Shown piece by piece: positions 44,142 to 52,280 of a DNA stretch of 64,000 nucleotides (position 1 is its first letter; every line of letters begins with the position of its first letter). The notes under the pieces were generated by a model. The model was not told the origin of the DNA and ran no database searches. It saw only the letters and a list, made by a program, of their open reading frames with translations. The position numbers and the translations under genes were made by a program. Location: assembly GCA_910585625.1 (NCBI GenBank), contig CAJUFQ010000004.1, positions 62,001 through 126,000 on the forward strand, in the 5' to 3' direction. Origin of the DNA: an uncultured Lachnospiraceae bacterium. GTDB lineage: Bacteria > Bacillota > Clostridia > Lachnospirales > Lachnospiraceae.

Positions 44142-45338
44142 TTATTCCTCGTCTTCTGATTCCGCCTCAGAATCTTCATCTGCTGATTCTTCTTCCTCTT
44201 CCCCATAATACTCATCATAAGGAACTTCCTTCAGCTTGGCAGATTTATACAGAAGGTCGATTACTTTCTCCCTTGCCACCTGGGTCTTGGTGTAAACCTC
44301 CCCAAAATCTTCCTCATACTCTTTCAACGTTTCGTACTCATTATCCTTGGCCATCTGCTCTGCCAGTTTCTTGTATTCACTGTCGCTTACTTCCTGTCCT
44401 TCGTTCACCAGAATTGCCTGGACGACAAGGTATTCATTGACCTGTTCTTCTGTTGCAGCCTTAATGTCTTCCTCCGTCATAAACCCTTCCAGGAATTCCT
44501 CATATTCCATGCCCATCAATTCAGCATAGTTTTTATAACCGGTAACCGTATCCTCATAAAAGTAATCATAAAGCTTCTGCGGATAACCCTCAACAACAGC
44601 GTTTTCAATGGCCAAGGCCAAGGAGTTTTCCCCTGCTTCGGACTCAGAATCGTATTTCGCGTCCTCCTCCAGCTGCGCTCTGATAGACGCTTCATATTCT
44701 TCTACCGTTTTATAATCAGAAATTGATTTGACAAACTCCGCGTTATACTCAGGCCGGACAGCCTCGCTGATAGAATTGACGGTTACTGTAAATTCCGCTT
44801 CTTTCCCCACCAGCTCGTCGTCATACTCTTCGGGGAACGTCATCTTGAACACCACGTTCTCCCCAGCTTTCTTACCTATGAGGTTCTCTTCAAACGCTTC
44901 TAAAAACTCCCCTGCGCCAAGCTCCAGCTCATACTCCTCGGCAGACCCGCCTTCAAATTCTTCTCCGTCAATCGTTCCTTTGAAATCAATGTTTATGCTG
45001 TCGCCGTCCTGCGCCCCGCGGTCTTTCACCTCACGGTACTCTGTGTTGTCATCCAATGCATATTCAATTTCGGTTTTTACATCCTCATCCTTAACCGCCA
45101 AGACCGCCGGGTATGTAACCTCCAGCCCTTTATAATCGCCTAGTTTCACATAATCGGACGGATTGAAGTCTAAGGGGTTGTCCGGATCCTCCTCTGATTT
45201 CTCCGACGATTCTCCGGCATTTTCCGCATCCGCATTTTCCGTGCTTTCTGCGCTGTCTTGTTTCTTGTCGTTACAGCCCGCCAGCATTAAGGATGCCGTC
45301 AGCGCCGCCAGTGCAAATATGTAACTTCTCTTTTTCAT
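44142..45338 (-). CDS. Trigger factor-like peptidyl-prolyl isomerase lipoprotein
   Basis: The start is the ATG at 45338 (AGGAGG upstream), followed by a lipoprotein signal with LAGC lipobox (Cys 22); 398 residues. After an acidic linker comes an FKBP-type domain (about 120-225; DGDSINIDFKGTIDGEEFEGG, PEEYDDELVGKEAEFTVTVNSI) and a trigger-factor-like C-terminal helical arm, ending in an extremely acidic tail. Cytosolic trigger factor binds ribosomes through an N-terminal domain that is absent here. The layout fits a surface foldase, analogous to PrsA, that helps exported proteins fold; this role is inference. Confidence 0.85.
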   Translation of the reverse strand: MKKRSYIFALAALTASLMLAGCNDKKQDSAESTENADAENAGESSEKSEEDPDNPLDFNPSDYVKLGDYKGLEVTYPAVLAVKDEDVKTEIEYALDDNTEYREVKDRGAQDGDSINIDFKGTIDGEEFEGGSAEEYELELGAGEFLEAFEENLIGKKAGENVVFKMTFPEEYDDELVGKEAEFTVTVNSISEAVRPEYNAEFVKSISDYKTVEEYEASIRAQLEEDAKYDSESEAGENSLALAIENAVVEGYPQKLYDYFYEDTVTGYKNYAELMGMEYEEFLEGFMTEEDIKAATEEQVNEYLVVQAILVNEGQEVSDSEYKKLAEQMAKDNEYETLKEYEEDFGEVYTKTQVAREKVIDLLYKSAKLKEVPYDEYYGEEEEESADEDSEAESEDEE

Positions 45339-45374
45339 ATCATGAACCTCCTGAAATAAATCCCATGTGATGTC

Positions 45375-45414
45375 AATCCGGGGGGCAGGCTGCTTGTCTC
45401 CAATCCCCCGGATT
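45375..45414. terminator. Hairpin between rubrerythrin and foldase genes
   Basis: AATCCGGGGG (45375-45384) pairs perfectly with CCCCCGGATT (45405-45414). It lies 23 bp past the rubrerythrin stop on the minus strand and would end or weaken read-through into the foldase gene, though there is no T tract after the stem. Confidence 0.4.
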
Positions 45415-45436
45415 CCTGTTACTGGTATCAATGGTT

Positions 45437-46033
45437 TTAGCCGGTATAAGGCGCAAGCTCCAGCCGCACGAACCATCCCTGCTCATGGTCGCAAACCGGG
45501 CATTTCTGGGGAGCTTCCAGTCCCTCATGCACATGCCCGCAGTTTAAGCACATCCACTTTGTCTCCACTTTGGACACAAAAAGCTGGTTCGCTTCCAACA
45601 GCTGGGCAAATGCGCCAAACCTGTCCCCATGAATTTTTTCTATTTCCGCTATCATGCGGAACTTCGCAGCCGCTTTGCCAAAGCCTTCCTGCTGCGCTGT
45701 CTCCGCAAAATGCTTATACGCATCGTCATGCTCCTGGTACTCATTATGCTGCGCCATTTTCAGGAGTTCAGAAATGTTAGGGTTGATGTCAACCGGGTAT
45801 GCACCGTCAACTTCGATATTTTCCCCCGCCAGCTCCTTGAGCTGTTCATAAAACTCCTGGGCATGTGCCTTTTCCTGCTCTGCCGTAAATTTGAATACAT
45901 GCTCAATCACATAAAGCCCTTGCTTGTTTGCCTGTTCTGCCGCAAACGTATAGCGGTTCCTTGCCTGGCTCTCGCCGGCAAACGCGCGCATCAGGTTCTT
46001 CATCGTCTCGCTCTGCTTAAAATCCATTGCCAT
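45437..46033 (-). CDS. rbr: Rubrerythrin
   Basis: A 198-residue non-haem diiron peroxidase that reduces H2O2 in the cytosol of anaerobes. The ferritin-like domain has the expected ligands: GESQARNRY near the start, AEQEKAH, and RMIAEIEKIH. The C-terminal rubredoxin-like domain carries WMCLNCGHVHEG and KCPVCDHEQGWF, four Cys for the electron-entry iron. The start is preceded by AGGAGATAGG. It is monocistronic or weakly linked to the foldase gene. Its presence supports an obligate anaerobe. Confidence 0.95.
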   Translation of the reverse strand: MAMDFKQSETMKNLMRAFAGESQARNRYTFAAEQANKQGLYVIEHVFKFTAEQEKAHAQEFYEQLKELAGENIEVDGAYPVDINPNISELLKMAQHNEYQEHDDAYKHFAETAQQEGFGKAAAKFRMIAEIEKIHGDRFGAFAQLLEANQLFVSKVETKWMCLNCGHVHEGLEAPQKCPVCDHEQGWFVRLELAPYTG

Positions 46034-46125
46034 CCTATCTCCTGCCTTTCCTCATAATGAGAATAGCATATGCAGATTGGGGCATCTTATACGATGAAAT
46101 ATGTATTTTCCTGAACTTTTCAGTC

Positions 46126-46479
46126 TTAGCGCAGCTTAATCTGGCAGTCCGTCCTCATTTTCAGCGGACATTCATAGACATTTTCCGTACCGCTCTTCCC
46201 GATATAGGAAATCGGGCATTTCCTGCAGTCCCCATTTGTAAAATCCGAAGCGACTTCGAATTCAATCACCGCTTTCCGCATACCGCCCTTGGACTCTTCT
46301 GCCTGCTGGATGTTCTTCCAGCTCAATACCTGGTTACAGACACATTTATCTGTGCCCAGGGCAACCGCACGCCTGCAAGTCGGGCACGCATAATATGAAT
46401 CTTCCGGCCCGCCGCTTATCTCTATTACCTCTACCGGGAACTGCCGTATTAATTCCGCCCTTAAATCATTGTTATTCAT
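46126..46479 (-). CDS. Cys-rich hypothetical protein (117 aa)
   Basis: The start is the ATG at 46479, preceded by AGGAGG. The protein contains ten Cys, including YACPTCRR, KCVCNQ, DCRKCP and YECPLKMRTDC, which suggests two zinc sites. It begins MNNNDLRAELIRQFPVEVIEISGG. No membrane segment. I do not recognise a named family. It lies 65 bp downstream of the lipase-like gene on the same strand and may be co-transcribed. Confidence 0.7.
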   Translation of the reverse strand: MNNNDLRAELIRQFPVEVIEISGGPEDSYYACPTCRRAVALGTDKCVCNQVLSWKNIQQAEESKGGMRKAVIEFEVASDFTNGDCRKCPISYIGKSGTENVYECPLKMRTDCQIKLR

Positions 46480-46544
46480 ATTCAATCCTCCTGCTTTATT
46501 AAATGAAATGTTCCAATCTCTCGCCGTAGGTGAAAACGCCTGCC

Positions 46545-47651
46545 TCAATGCCCGTGGGAATCATCGCCGCTGCCGATAAGCACATCGCTGTTAAAAAACA
46601 GCTTGCTCAGGCTCATCATCAGCTGCGCCTGCTTCTTTATCCCCATCTCACGGAATGTCCTGTGCATAGACAGAAATGATTTCACTTTCGCCTTGTCAAG
46701 ATCGTCTATCGTCTTGGCATTTGAGGAGACAAGGATGTCATATATGGTTTCCACTAATTCTTCACGCTCTTCCGCCGTCATAGACCGAATCCAGGAATTG
46801 ACAGACTTCTCAAATTTCCTAGCGGAAACGCTGCGGTCGCCGACATACACAAAATGCGTCCTTTTTACAACCCAGGAAAATGGGTTATGCTGCAGGACGG
46901 AAGCGTTAAAACTGCATATCGTCTGATACTCGCCATGCTCCATCAATACTCCCACAATAGATGCTTCGGGGACAAAAGAAAAAATCCTTTCGCGGACTCC
47001 CAGATATATGCTGCTTTTCAGAAACTTCTCACTGAACCCTGGCCCATCATTGTTGTAGATGCAAAGGATATCCTTCTGGTACTCCGGCGCTAAATGCGTG
47101 CCTGCCCAGATTGCCAGATTCCCTCCTTTGGAATGCCCGCCAAGGCGCATAGGCATCCCGATGTCTTCCGCCACTTCCGCCGCATACTTTGCTGCTTCAA
47201 TCTGCGAAGGTATCTCCTCTGTAAAACACATGTTTAAATCCTCTTTCCAGCCGACCAGAGTATTATCTGTCCCACGGAAAGAAAGGAACGCCGTCCCATC
47301 CGACAGACGGAACGTCACTGCCCCAAACTGGATTTCCCGCTCTTCCTCTGTTATGCTGGAAAAATGCGACACATCCATGTCCTTAAACCGGGGCGACAAC
47401 GCTGCTCGCGCCGCCAAATCCACGACGGAACGCATCATGGCAAATGGCCCGTCAAATTTCATTTCATCCGACATTTCATTGATGGAATCCACCGCCGCCT
47501 GAAAACTTAGCGTCCTGCCATTCCGGGCAGAGGAGAAATCCAAATACGCAAACACGGATAGTATCAGGGCGTCGATTTCATTGAACGCACTCTGCTCAAA
47601 CGTCAGGTCGCCGCGCCATTGCAGATAGTCAAAAACATCTGTTTTCTTCAT
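46545..47651 (-). CDS. Mbeg1-like (DUF2974) alpha/beta hydrolase
   Basis: A 368-residue cytosolic protein with lipase-like features: the nucleophile elbow GGHSKGGNLA (Ser 174), the preceding strand TAFLSFRGTDN, and YNNDGPGFSEKF, which fits the acidic residue region. The family is common in gut Firmicutes and is annotated as Mbeg1-like or DUF2974; the substrate is unknown. The start has AGGAGGAG upstream. A promoter-like TTGACA/TATGAT lies at 47711-47740. Confidence 0.85.
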   Translation of the reverse strand: MKKTDVFDYLQWRGDLTFEQSAFNEIDALILSVFAYLDFSSARNGRTLSFQAAVDSINEMSDEMKFDGPFAMMRSVVDLAARAALSPRFKDMDVSHFSSITEEEREIQFGAVTFRLSDGTAFLSFRGTDNTLVGWKEDLNMCFTEEIPSQIEAAKYAAEVAEDIGMPMRLGGHSKGGNLAIWAGTHLAPEYQKDILCIYNNDGPGFSEKFLKSSIYLGVRERIFSFVPEASIVGVLMEHGEYQTICSFNASVLQHNPFSWVVKRTHFVYVGDRSVSARKFEKSVNSWIRSMTAEEREELVETIYDILVSSNAKTIDDLDKAKVKSFLSMHRTFREMGIKKQAQLMMSLSKLFFNSDVLIGSGDDSHGH

Positions 47652-47710
47652 ATTAAACTGACTCCTCCTGGAAATGGAAGCGTAGGAATCCTAGCTAAAT
47701 TATCGTTTTA

Positions 47711-47740
47711 ATCATAATACAATCCGATTAATCTTGTCAA
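47711..47740 (-). promoter_or_regulatory. Promoter for the Mbeg1-like gene
   Basis: Read on the minus strand: TTGACA (47740-47735), an 18-bp spacer, and TATGAT (47716-47711), 60 bp before the start codon. The -35 is consensus and the -10 has one mismatch. Confidence 0.5.
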
Positions 47741-47795
47741 TGATATTAAGCGGAACTATGACAAAATAATAAAAATTATTTCCGCCTTATTATAT

Positions 47796-48419
47796 TCACG
47801 ATTTGGGAATCCCATTCCCTTCTGTCAGCGCAGTTTTCGCCAGCCTGTCAGCCTCCTCGTTATATCTGTCTCCTGTGTGGGCGGCAATCTTGCGGTACGA
47901 AATGCGGATTTCCTTTCCGTTCTCTTTCATGAAAGCCGCATATTTCTGTGTCAGGTCGTTTTTCGCCTTCCATCCTCCAGTAGCCCACATTTCGATGCCC
48001 ATATAGTCATAACAGATTTCCACTGCAGAATACCCATTCCTGACGCACCATTTAACGGCGAACATCGCCCCCAGCATTTCTCCGGCGACATTGCGCAGCG
48101 CGAGAGATTCGGGGTTATCGCCATTGCCGGATTTTTGCACTTTCCCGCCGTCAGGCGTAAGCATGACGCAGCCAAAAGAATACTTTCCAATCTTCTGGTC
48201 AAAGCTGCCGTCCACATACGCCACGACCTGATTCCCGGAAAAAACCTCTGTTTCGCCGGCTCCCATGCCATCGAGATACGCGCGTGCTTCTTCTTCCGTG
48301 GCAAAACCTCTGTATTCCGCGCCCGGATAACCGTCAACCGCCGCCTTGCAGGCCTCCCAGGAACTGTAAATGCCAGGCTGTTTTCCTCTTTTGACCGCAT
48401 ATAATTTTTTCTTCGCCAT
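47796..48419 (-). CDS. rnhA: Ribonuclease H1 with N-terminal hybrid-binding domain
   Basis: The start is the ATG at 48419 (GGGGAGGG upstream), giving 207 residues. The N-terminal ~45 residues are the viroplasmin-like hybrid-binding domain (KKLYAVKRGKQPGIYSSWEACKAAVDGYPGAEYRGFATEEEA). The catalytic domain carries the four acidic residues: Asp in AYVDGSFD, Glu in NVAGEMLGAM, Asp in EICYDYMGIEMWA and Asp in RYNEEADRLAK. It cuts RNA in RNA-DNA hybrids. Stand-alone gene. Confidence 0.93.
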   Translation of the reverse strand: MAKKKLYAVKRGKQPGIYSSWEACKAAVDGYPGAEYRGFATEEEARAYLDGMGAGETEVFSGNQVVAYVDGSFDQKIGKYSFGCVMLTPDGGKVQKSGNGDNPESLALRNVAGEMLGAMFAVKWCVRNGYSAVEICYDYMGIEMWATGGWKAKNDLTQKYAAFMKENGKEIRISYRKIAAHTGDRYNEEADRLAKTALTEGNGIPKS

Positions 48420-48568
48420 AATCCCTCCCCGAATCTTTCTCTGGCACAATCCGTTTCCCTAATCTTAACATGTATGAATTAAAATATCATGCTCGCCTTA
48501 AAAATGTGCCTCCTCTGGAAGCTAATATAGCACAAATCCATACGCAATACAATGCTTTTGTATTTTGA

Positions 48569-48631
48569 GTTCCTCCATTTTACAGTTCCATTTATTTACA
48601 ACTTCCTAACATATTTGGTGTAATATATAAT
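48569..48631 (+). promoter_or_regulatory. Promoter of the second two-component system with spaced TTCC repeats
   Basis: A TATAAT (48626-48631) lies 57 bp before the response-regulator start. No good -35 is present; instead GTTCC, GTTCC and CTTCC occur at 48569, 48585 and 48602, spaced 16-17 bp, with TTTACA before two of them. This would suit an activator-dependent promoter. Low certainty. Confidence 0.4.
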
Positions 48632-48688
48632 CATAGCAGAGGCACAAAGATTCGGCCCACCCGGCGCAACGAAGGAAAAGGAGGACAC

Positions 48689-49351
48689 ATGGCAAACATA
48701 CTGATTGTCGAAGACGAAGAACCGATTAACCAATTAATCAAACAGAACCTTACGCTGTCCGGCCACATCTGCGACCAGCTTTATGACGGAAGGACGGCGA
48801 AACAGAAATTAGAATCCGGCGCGTCTTACGATCTGATTATCCTGGATGTGATGCTCCCTTATATTGACGGGTTCTCCCTAATGCAGTATGTCGGGGAGAT
48901 TCCCGTTATCTTCCTCACAGCCAAAAGCCAGATTGCCGACAAGCTGACCGGGCTTGGCTCAGGGGCATGGGATTACCTGACAAAACCATTTGAAATGCTG
49001 GAACTGATTGCGCGCGTCCATCTTGTTCTGGTAAAAACACAGAAAGCAGACCAAAAAATATGTATCGGCCAAACAGAAATCGACTTAAAAGCCAGGAAGG
49101 CCATAGTGGACGGCGTGGAAGCTGAGCTGACCAGGCAGGAATTCGCGCTTCTGGAAATCCTCATCCTCAACCAAAATATCGCCCTGTCCAGGGAAAAACT
49201 TCTGGATCTGGCATGGGGATATGATTATATGGGCGACACGCGTACCGTCGACGTACATATTACAAAGCTGCGGAAAAAATTAAGCCTGGAACGCCATATA
49301 AAAACCATCTATAAGACGGGATACCGCCTGGAAATTGAAAAGGAGAAGTAA
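48689..49351 (+). CDS. OmpR-family response regulator (VanR-like)
   Basis: A 220-residue regulator behind AAAGGAGG. The receiver has acidic E8-D9-E10, the phospho-acceptor Asp in LIILDVMLPYIDG, the Thr in VIFLTAKS and the Lys in YLTKPFE. The winged helix runs LTRQEFALLEILILNQNIALSREKLLDLAWG to VDVHITKLRKKL and KTIYKTGYRLE. It lies 5 bp before the kinase gene, with which it forms an operon. The probable output includes the adjacent membrane-anchored protein gene. Confidence 0.92.
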   Translation: MANILIVEDEEPINQLIKQNLTLSGHICDQLYDGRTAKQKLESGASYDLIILDVMLPYIDGFSLMQYVGEIPVIFLTAKSQIADKLTGLGSGAWDYLTKPFEMLELIARVHLVLVKTQKADQKICIGQTEIDLKARKAIVDGVEAELTRQEFALLEILILNQNIALSREKLLDLAWGYDYMGDTRTVDVHITKLRKKLSLERHIKTIYKTGYRLEIEKEK

Positions 49352-49356
49352 ACGCG

Positions 49357-50742
49357 ATGCGCATCTGGCAAAAAATCTATTTCGTAACCCTGCTGCTGTT
49401 CCTTGTGATGCTCAACGTCGGACTGTTTTTTGCGGCAAAATCCCTCTTTTCCTATAATCTGGCACAGGAGCAGAAAAAAGCAGAGACAGACTGTTTTTTT
49501 ATCTGCCAGAACCTGGAACATGATTTTTCCATCCTGGAACGCAACGGACGCTACCGGGAAAATGTCGTCGCGCTTTTGTTTGGAAGCTACCAGGCTTACT
49601 ACAAAAAACAGGATATCATTCTTTCTTTGGAAAAAACAGATAAAGCAGAAGCTTCTGTCCTCCGTTCTGAAGTCATCAAAGGTGGAAAGCAAGCGGAAAT
49701 ATTTGCAGAACGGAATCTTGGAGACCCCTATCAACTGTACCGCGTCTCATACCATAAACGCCTCGTGGATTTTGAAGCGGTCTGGGACGCTTTAAAACGG
49801 ACGTTTGTAACCGTCAGCCTCGTAACGTCCATCCTGCTCTGCCTGATCCTTTATGTTTTAATGCGGCGGATGCTAAAGCCGCTTGGCAGGCTAAATGAAA
49901 GCGTGGCTCAAATTGCCAGGGGAGAATATGGGCAGACGGCTCCCTACAATAATCAGTCGGTTTGGGATAAAGATGAGATTTCCGAACTATCGCTAAACAT
50001 AAATAAAATGTCCAGAACAATCCAACGGCAGATTGCGGACCTGGAAAAAGAAAGTGAAAAAAAGCAGCAACTGATGGACAATATGGCGCATGAGTTAAAG
50101 ACGCCATTGACTTCGATTTACGGCTATGCAGAATATGTAAAGTATGCAAAAGCATCCGAAGAAGAAAAACTCGAAGGACTTACCTATATCATGGAAGAGA
50201 GCCGGAGGCTGGCTAAAATGAGCGAAATCATGCTCTCCATGCGACTGTATGAGAAAGAAAGTCCAGCGCCGGAAAAAGTCAGCCTGAACGCTGTAGCGAC
50301 ACATCTTGAAAAAACCCTGGCCGGAAAACTCCGGGAAAAAAGTCTGGCAATCCGCAGGGAATTTGAGACGGAAACGGCTTTCGCAGAAGAAACGTTGTTA
50401 ATCAATCTGTTCCGCAATCTTTTGGAAAATGCCATCCGTGCAAGCCGCGCCGGGGATGACATCGTTTTCCGCACTTTCCGCAGAGAGGAAACGCAGATAT
50501 TTGAAATTATCGACTTCGGCATCGGCATGGAAGAAACGGAACTGGAACGTATCACAGAAGCGTTTTACCGCGTGGATAAAGCCCGCTCCAGAAAAGACGG
50601 CGGCGTCGGGCTGGGGCTGTCCATTGCCAATCTGATTGTAAAAAAGCTAGGCGGTACGATGGCCTTTGCCTCCTCGCCTGGAAAAGGCACGAAAGCAACC
50701 GTTATTTTACAACACCCTAACAACAACGTAAAAAGCTTGTAA
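49357..50742 (+). CDS. Sensor histidine kinase with HAMP domain
   Basis: A 461-residue kinase: transmembrane helices at about 8-30 and 148-170 flanking a ~120-residue extracellular sensor, then a HAMP linker (RMLKPLGRLNESVAQIARGEYGQ), the dimerisation helix with DNMAHELKTPLTSIYGYAEY (phospho-acceptor His) and the ATPase with N-box LFRNLLENAIRAS, G1 IIDFGIGM, F-box FYRVDKARSRKDGG and G2 GLGLSIANLI. The G1 box has F where N is usual (DFGIG), seen in many active kinases. Partner of the response regulator 5 bp upstream. The signal is unknown. Confidence 0.92.
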   Translation: MRIWQKIYFVTLLLFLVMLNVGLFFAAKSLFSYNLAQEQKKAETDCFFICQNLEHDFSILERNGRYRENVVALLFGSYQAYYKKQDIILSLEKTDKAEASVLRSEVIKGGKQAEIFAERNLGDPYQLYRVSYHKRLVDFEAVWDALKRTFVTVSLVTSILLCLILYVLMRRMLKPLGRLNESVAQIARGEYGQTAPYNNQSVWDKDEISELSLNINKMSRTIQRQIADLEKESEKKQQLMDNMAHELKTPLTSIYGYAEYVKYAKASEEEKLEGLTYIMEESRRLAKMSEIMLSMRLYEKESPAPEKVSLNAVATHLEKTLAGKLREKSLAIRREFETETAFAEETLLINLFRNLLENAIRASRAGDDIVFRTFRREETQIFEIIDFGIGMEETELERITEAFYRVDKARSRKDGGVGLGLSIANLIVKKLGGTMAFASSPGKGTKATVILQHPNNNVKSL

Positions 50743-50818
50743 TCTGACTGCGGTAACATATCTGTAACAGCAGGAAGCTGGAATACACTTCGCAGAAACT
50801 GCGGGAAAGAAGGTTGTT

Positions 50819-51781
50819 ATGAAAAAGAAAAACTTATTTACAATCTGTGCAGCCTCCGGCCTCTGCCTGATTTTTGCCCTGGCTCTCGTATGGGGCATGA
50901 GCATTTATGCTGAAAAATCAGGAACACAGGAGTTTGAGCCGCAACCGGCGAAAAACGAATCGTCGGATATGATTACGGAACTTATGGCGGACGACAGCCA
51001 AACAGAGCCTGAGATAAACGACGGCAACAGAGATTCTGAGGCAAAAGACAACGCAGGACCTGCTGAGACGGAGGACGGCGCGGATGATACGGCAGCAGGC
51101 AGCACGGATAATGCGCCGGCAACGGACAGCACGGAGGATGGGCTTATAAATATCTGGAGGGCCATGTATGCGGAATACAAAAAGGATGGGAGCAGCTTGC
51201 AGTCCGGGCAGGAGGACGACGCATCCCTGCAAAGGATTCGCGCAGATGAAGCCGTACTGATCCTGCTGAAAGAAGTCAACCGTATTTATCCGCAGGACTC
51301 GCTGGCAGATTTAAAGATCAGCTACATGAGCCTGGAATGCAGCACGATACCCAACAGCAATATCGTATACTGGACGGGGAAATTGGAAAACGGGTATGGG
51401 CCGACAGATGCCGGGTATAGGTCGTATTCCTGCCAGATTGACTCCATAAGCGGAAAAATCGTATCATTCGGAAAATTCCGGCCGTATCAGAAAGACGTCG
51501 ATTATACCGCAATCTCATGGACGGATGAGGAAATCAAAGAACAGGCGAAACAGCTGACTGAAAGGTATGACTTATCTCAGGGAGAAGAACTTGACTGGGA
51601 AAATGTGGAAATCTACAATGCTCAGGAAGAAATCAATTCTTTGAAACAGGAGTTTGAGGCGCGTCCAGACCTTAGCAGATGCATCCACAATGCGTTGAAT
51701 TTTGAAAACTATTCTCTCTGCCTGGATTGGGAGACCGGGGAACTCGGCAATTATCTCTGGGTAGAACGGACTATGCCTTAA
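50819..51781 (+). CDS. Membrane-anchored extracellular hypothetical protein
   Basis: A 320-residue protein with one N-terminal membrane anchor (MKKKNLFTICAASGLCLIFALALVWG), which may be uncleaved. Residues 36-105 are an acidic, low-complexity Asp/Glu/Ala/Thr-rich stalk, and residues 105-320 form a compact extracellular domain with YSCQIDSISGKIVSFGKF, reminiscent of PepSY-like repeats. The start has GAAAGAAGG upstream. It follows the kinase gene by 76 bp and is probably the target or an accessory sensor of that system. I do not recognise the family. Confidence 0.7.
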   Translation: MKKKNLFTICAASGLCLIFALALVWGMSIYAEKSGTQEFEPQPAKNESSDMITELMADDSQTEPEINDGNRDSEAKDNAGPAETEDGADDTAAGSTDNAPATDSTEDGLINIWRAMYAEYKKDGSSLQSGQEDDASLQRIRADEAVLILLKEVNRIYPQDSLADLKISYMSLECSTIPNSNIVYWTGKLENGYGPTDAGYRSYSCQIDSISGKIVSFGKFRPYQKDVDYTAISWTDEEIKEQAKQLTERYDLSQGEELDWENVEIYNAQEEINSLKQEFEARPDLSRCIHNALNFENYSLCLDWETGELGNYLWVERTMP

Positions 51782-51825
51782 AAAGCCCCCGAAAAAAGCT
51801 TTCCGGCAATACGGAAGGGATAACG

Positions 51826-51870
51826 CCGGGACGGCAGGTTTTTCAGCCTGCCATTCCGGCCATAGTTTTT
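51826..51870 (+). terminator. Hairpin terminator after the membrane-anchored protein gene
   Basis: GGCAGG and CCTGCC form a stem around a short loop, extended by an outer CCGG/CCGG pair (51826-51859), followed by CCATAG and a T run (51866-51871). It lies 45 bp past the stop codon at 51781 and just before the convergent RsbW-like gene. Confidence 0.55.
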
Positions 51871-51872
51871 TC

Positions 51873-52280
51873 TCAAATCGCCTTTTTGATGCGCAAAATA
51901 TTCTGCCCAGCCTTATACTCATAAGTAATCTCATCCATGCTCTTTTTTACCATATAAATCCCCAGCCCCCCAATTTCCCGCTCGTCTGCGGGCAGAGCCA
52001 CATCGGGATCCCTCCTGGCAAGCGGGTCGTAAGCCATCCCGTTATCTATGAACGTCACCACAACCGAAAGAGGCTCTTGCACGACGTCTACGCGCACCGT
52101 AGCCTGCCCCACCTCCGGGTTATAGGCATAATGCGCAATATTGCCAAAGAGTTCGTCAATCGCGATGTCAATCTGAATCTGCGCCTTCATAGAGCAGCCC
52201 AATTCCTCCAGCTGCTCGTCGACAAACGCCGTTACCTTTGTTATGTTTTCCACCGTTGCATCAATCGTCAATTCCTTCAT
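51873..52280 (-). CDS. RsbW/SpoIIAB-like anti-sigma serine kinase
   Basis: A 135-residue GHKL kinase with intact motifs: N-box AIDELFGNIAHYAY (Glu and Asn present), G1 FIDNGMAYDP and G2 GGLGIYMVKKSMDE. Proteins of this type bind a sigma factor or partner and phosphorylate a STAS antagonist on serine. The start overlaps the phosphatase gene by 20 bp. It is the last gene of the NRPS-MATE operon, and its natural partner is the STAS protein at 57399. No sigma-factor gene is present in the window, so the bound target is unknown. Confidence 0.88.
   Translation of the reverse strand: MKELTIDATVENITKVTAFVDEQLEELGCSMKAQIQIDIAIDELFGNIAHYAYNPEVGQATVRVDVVQEPLSVVVTFIDNGMAYDPLARRDPDVALPADEREIGGLGIYMVKKSMDEITYEYKAGQNILRIKKAI

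Noticed and set aside
48689..50742. Identification as a VanRS glycopeptide-resistance system
   Set aside because: Only general similarity to VanR/VanS-type proteins; no vanH, vanA/B, vanX or related ligase genes are nearby. The 2-hydroxyacid dehydrogenase at 17771 is distant and unlinked.
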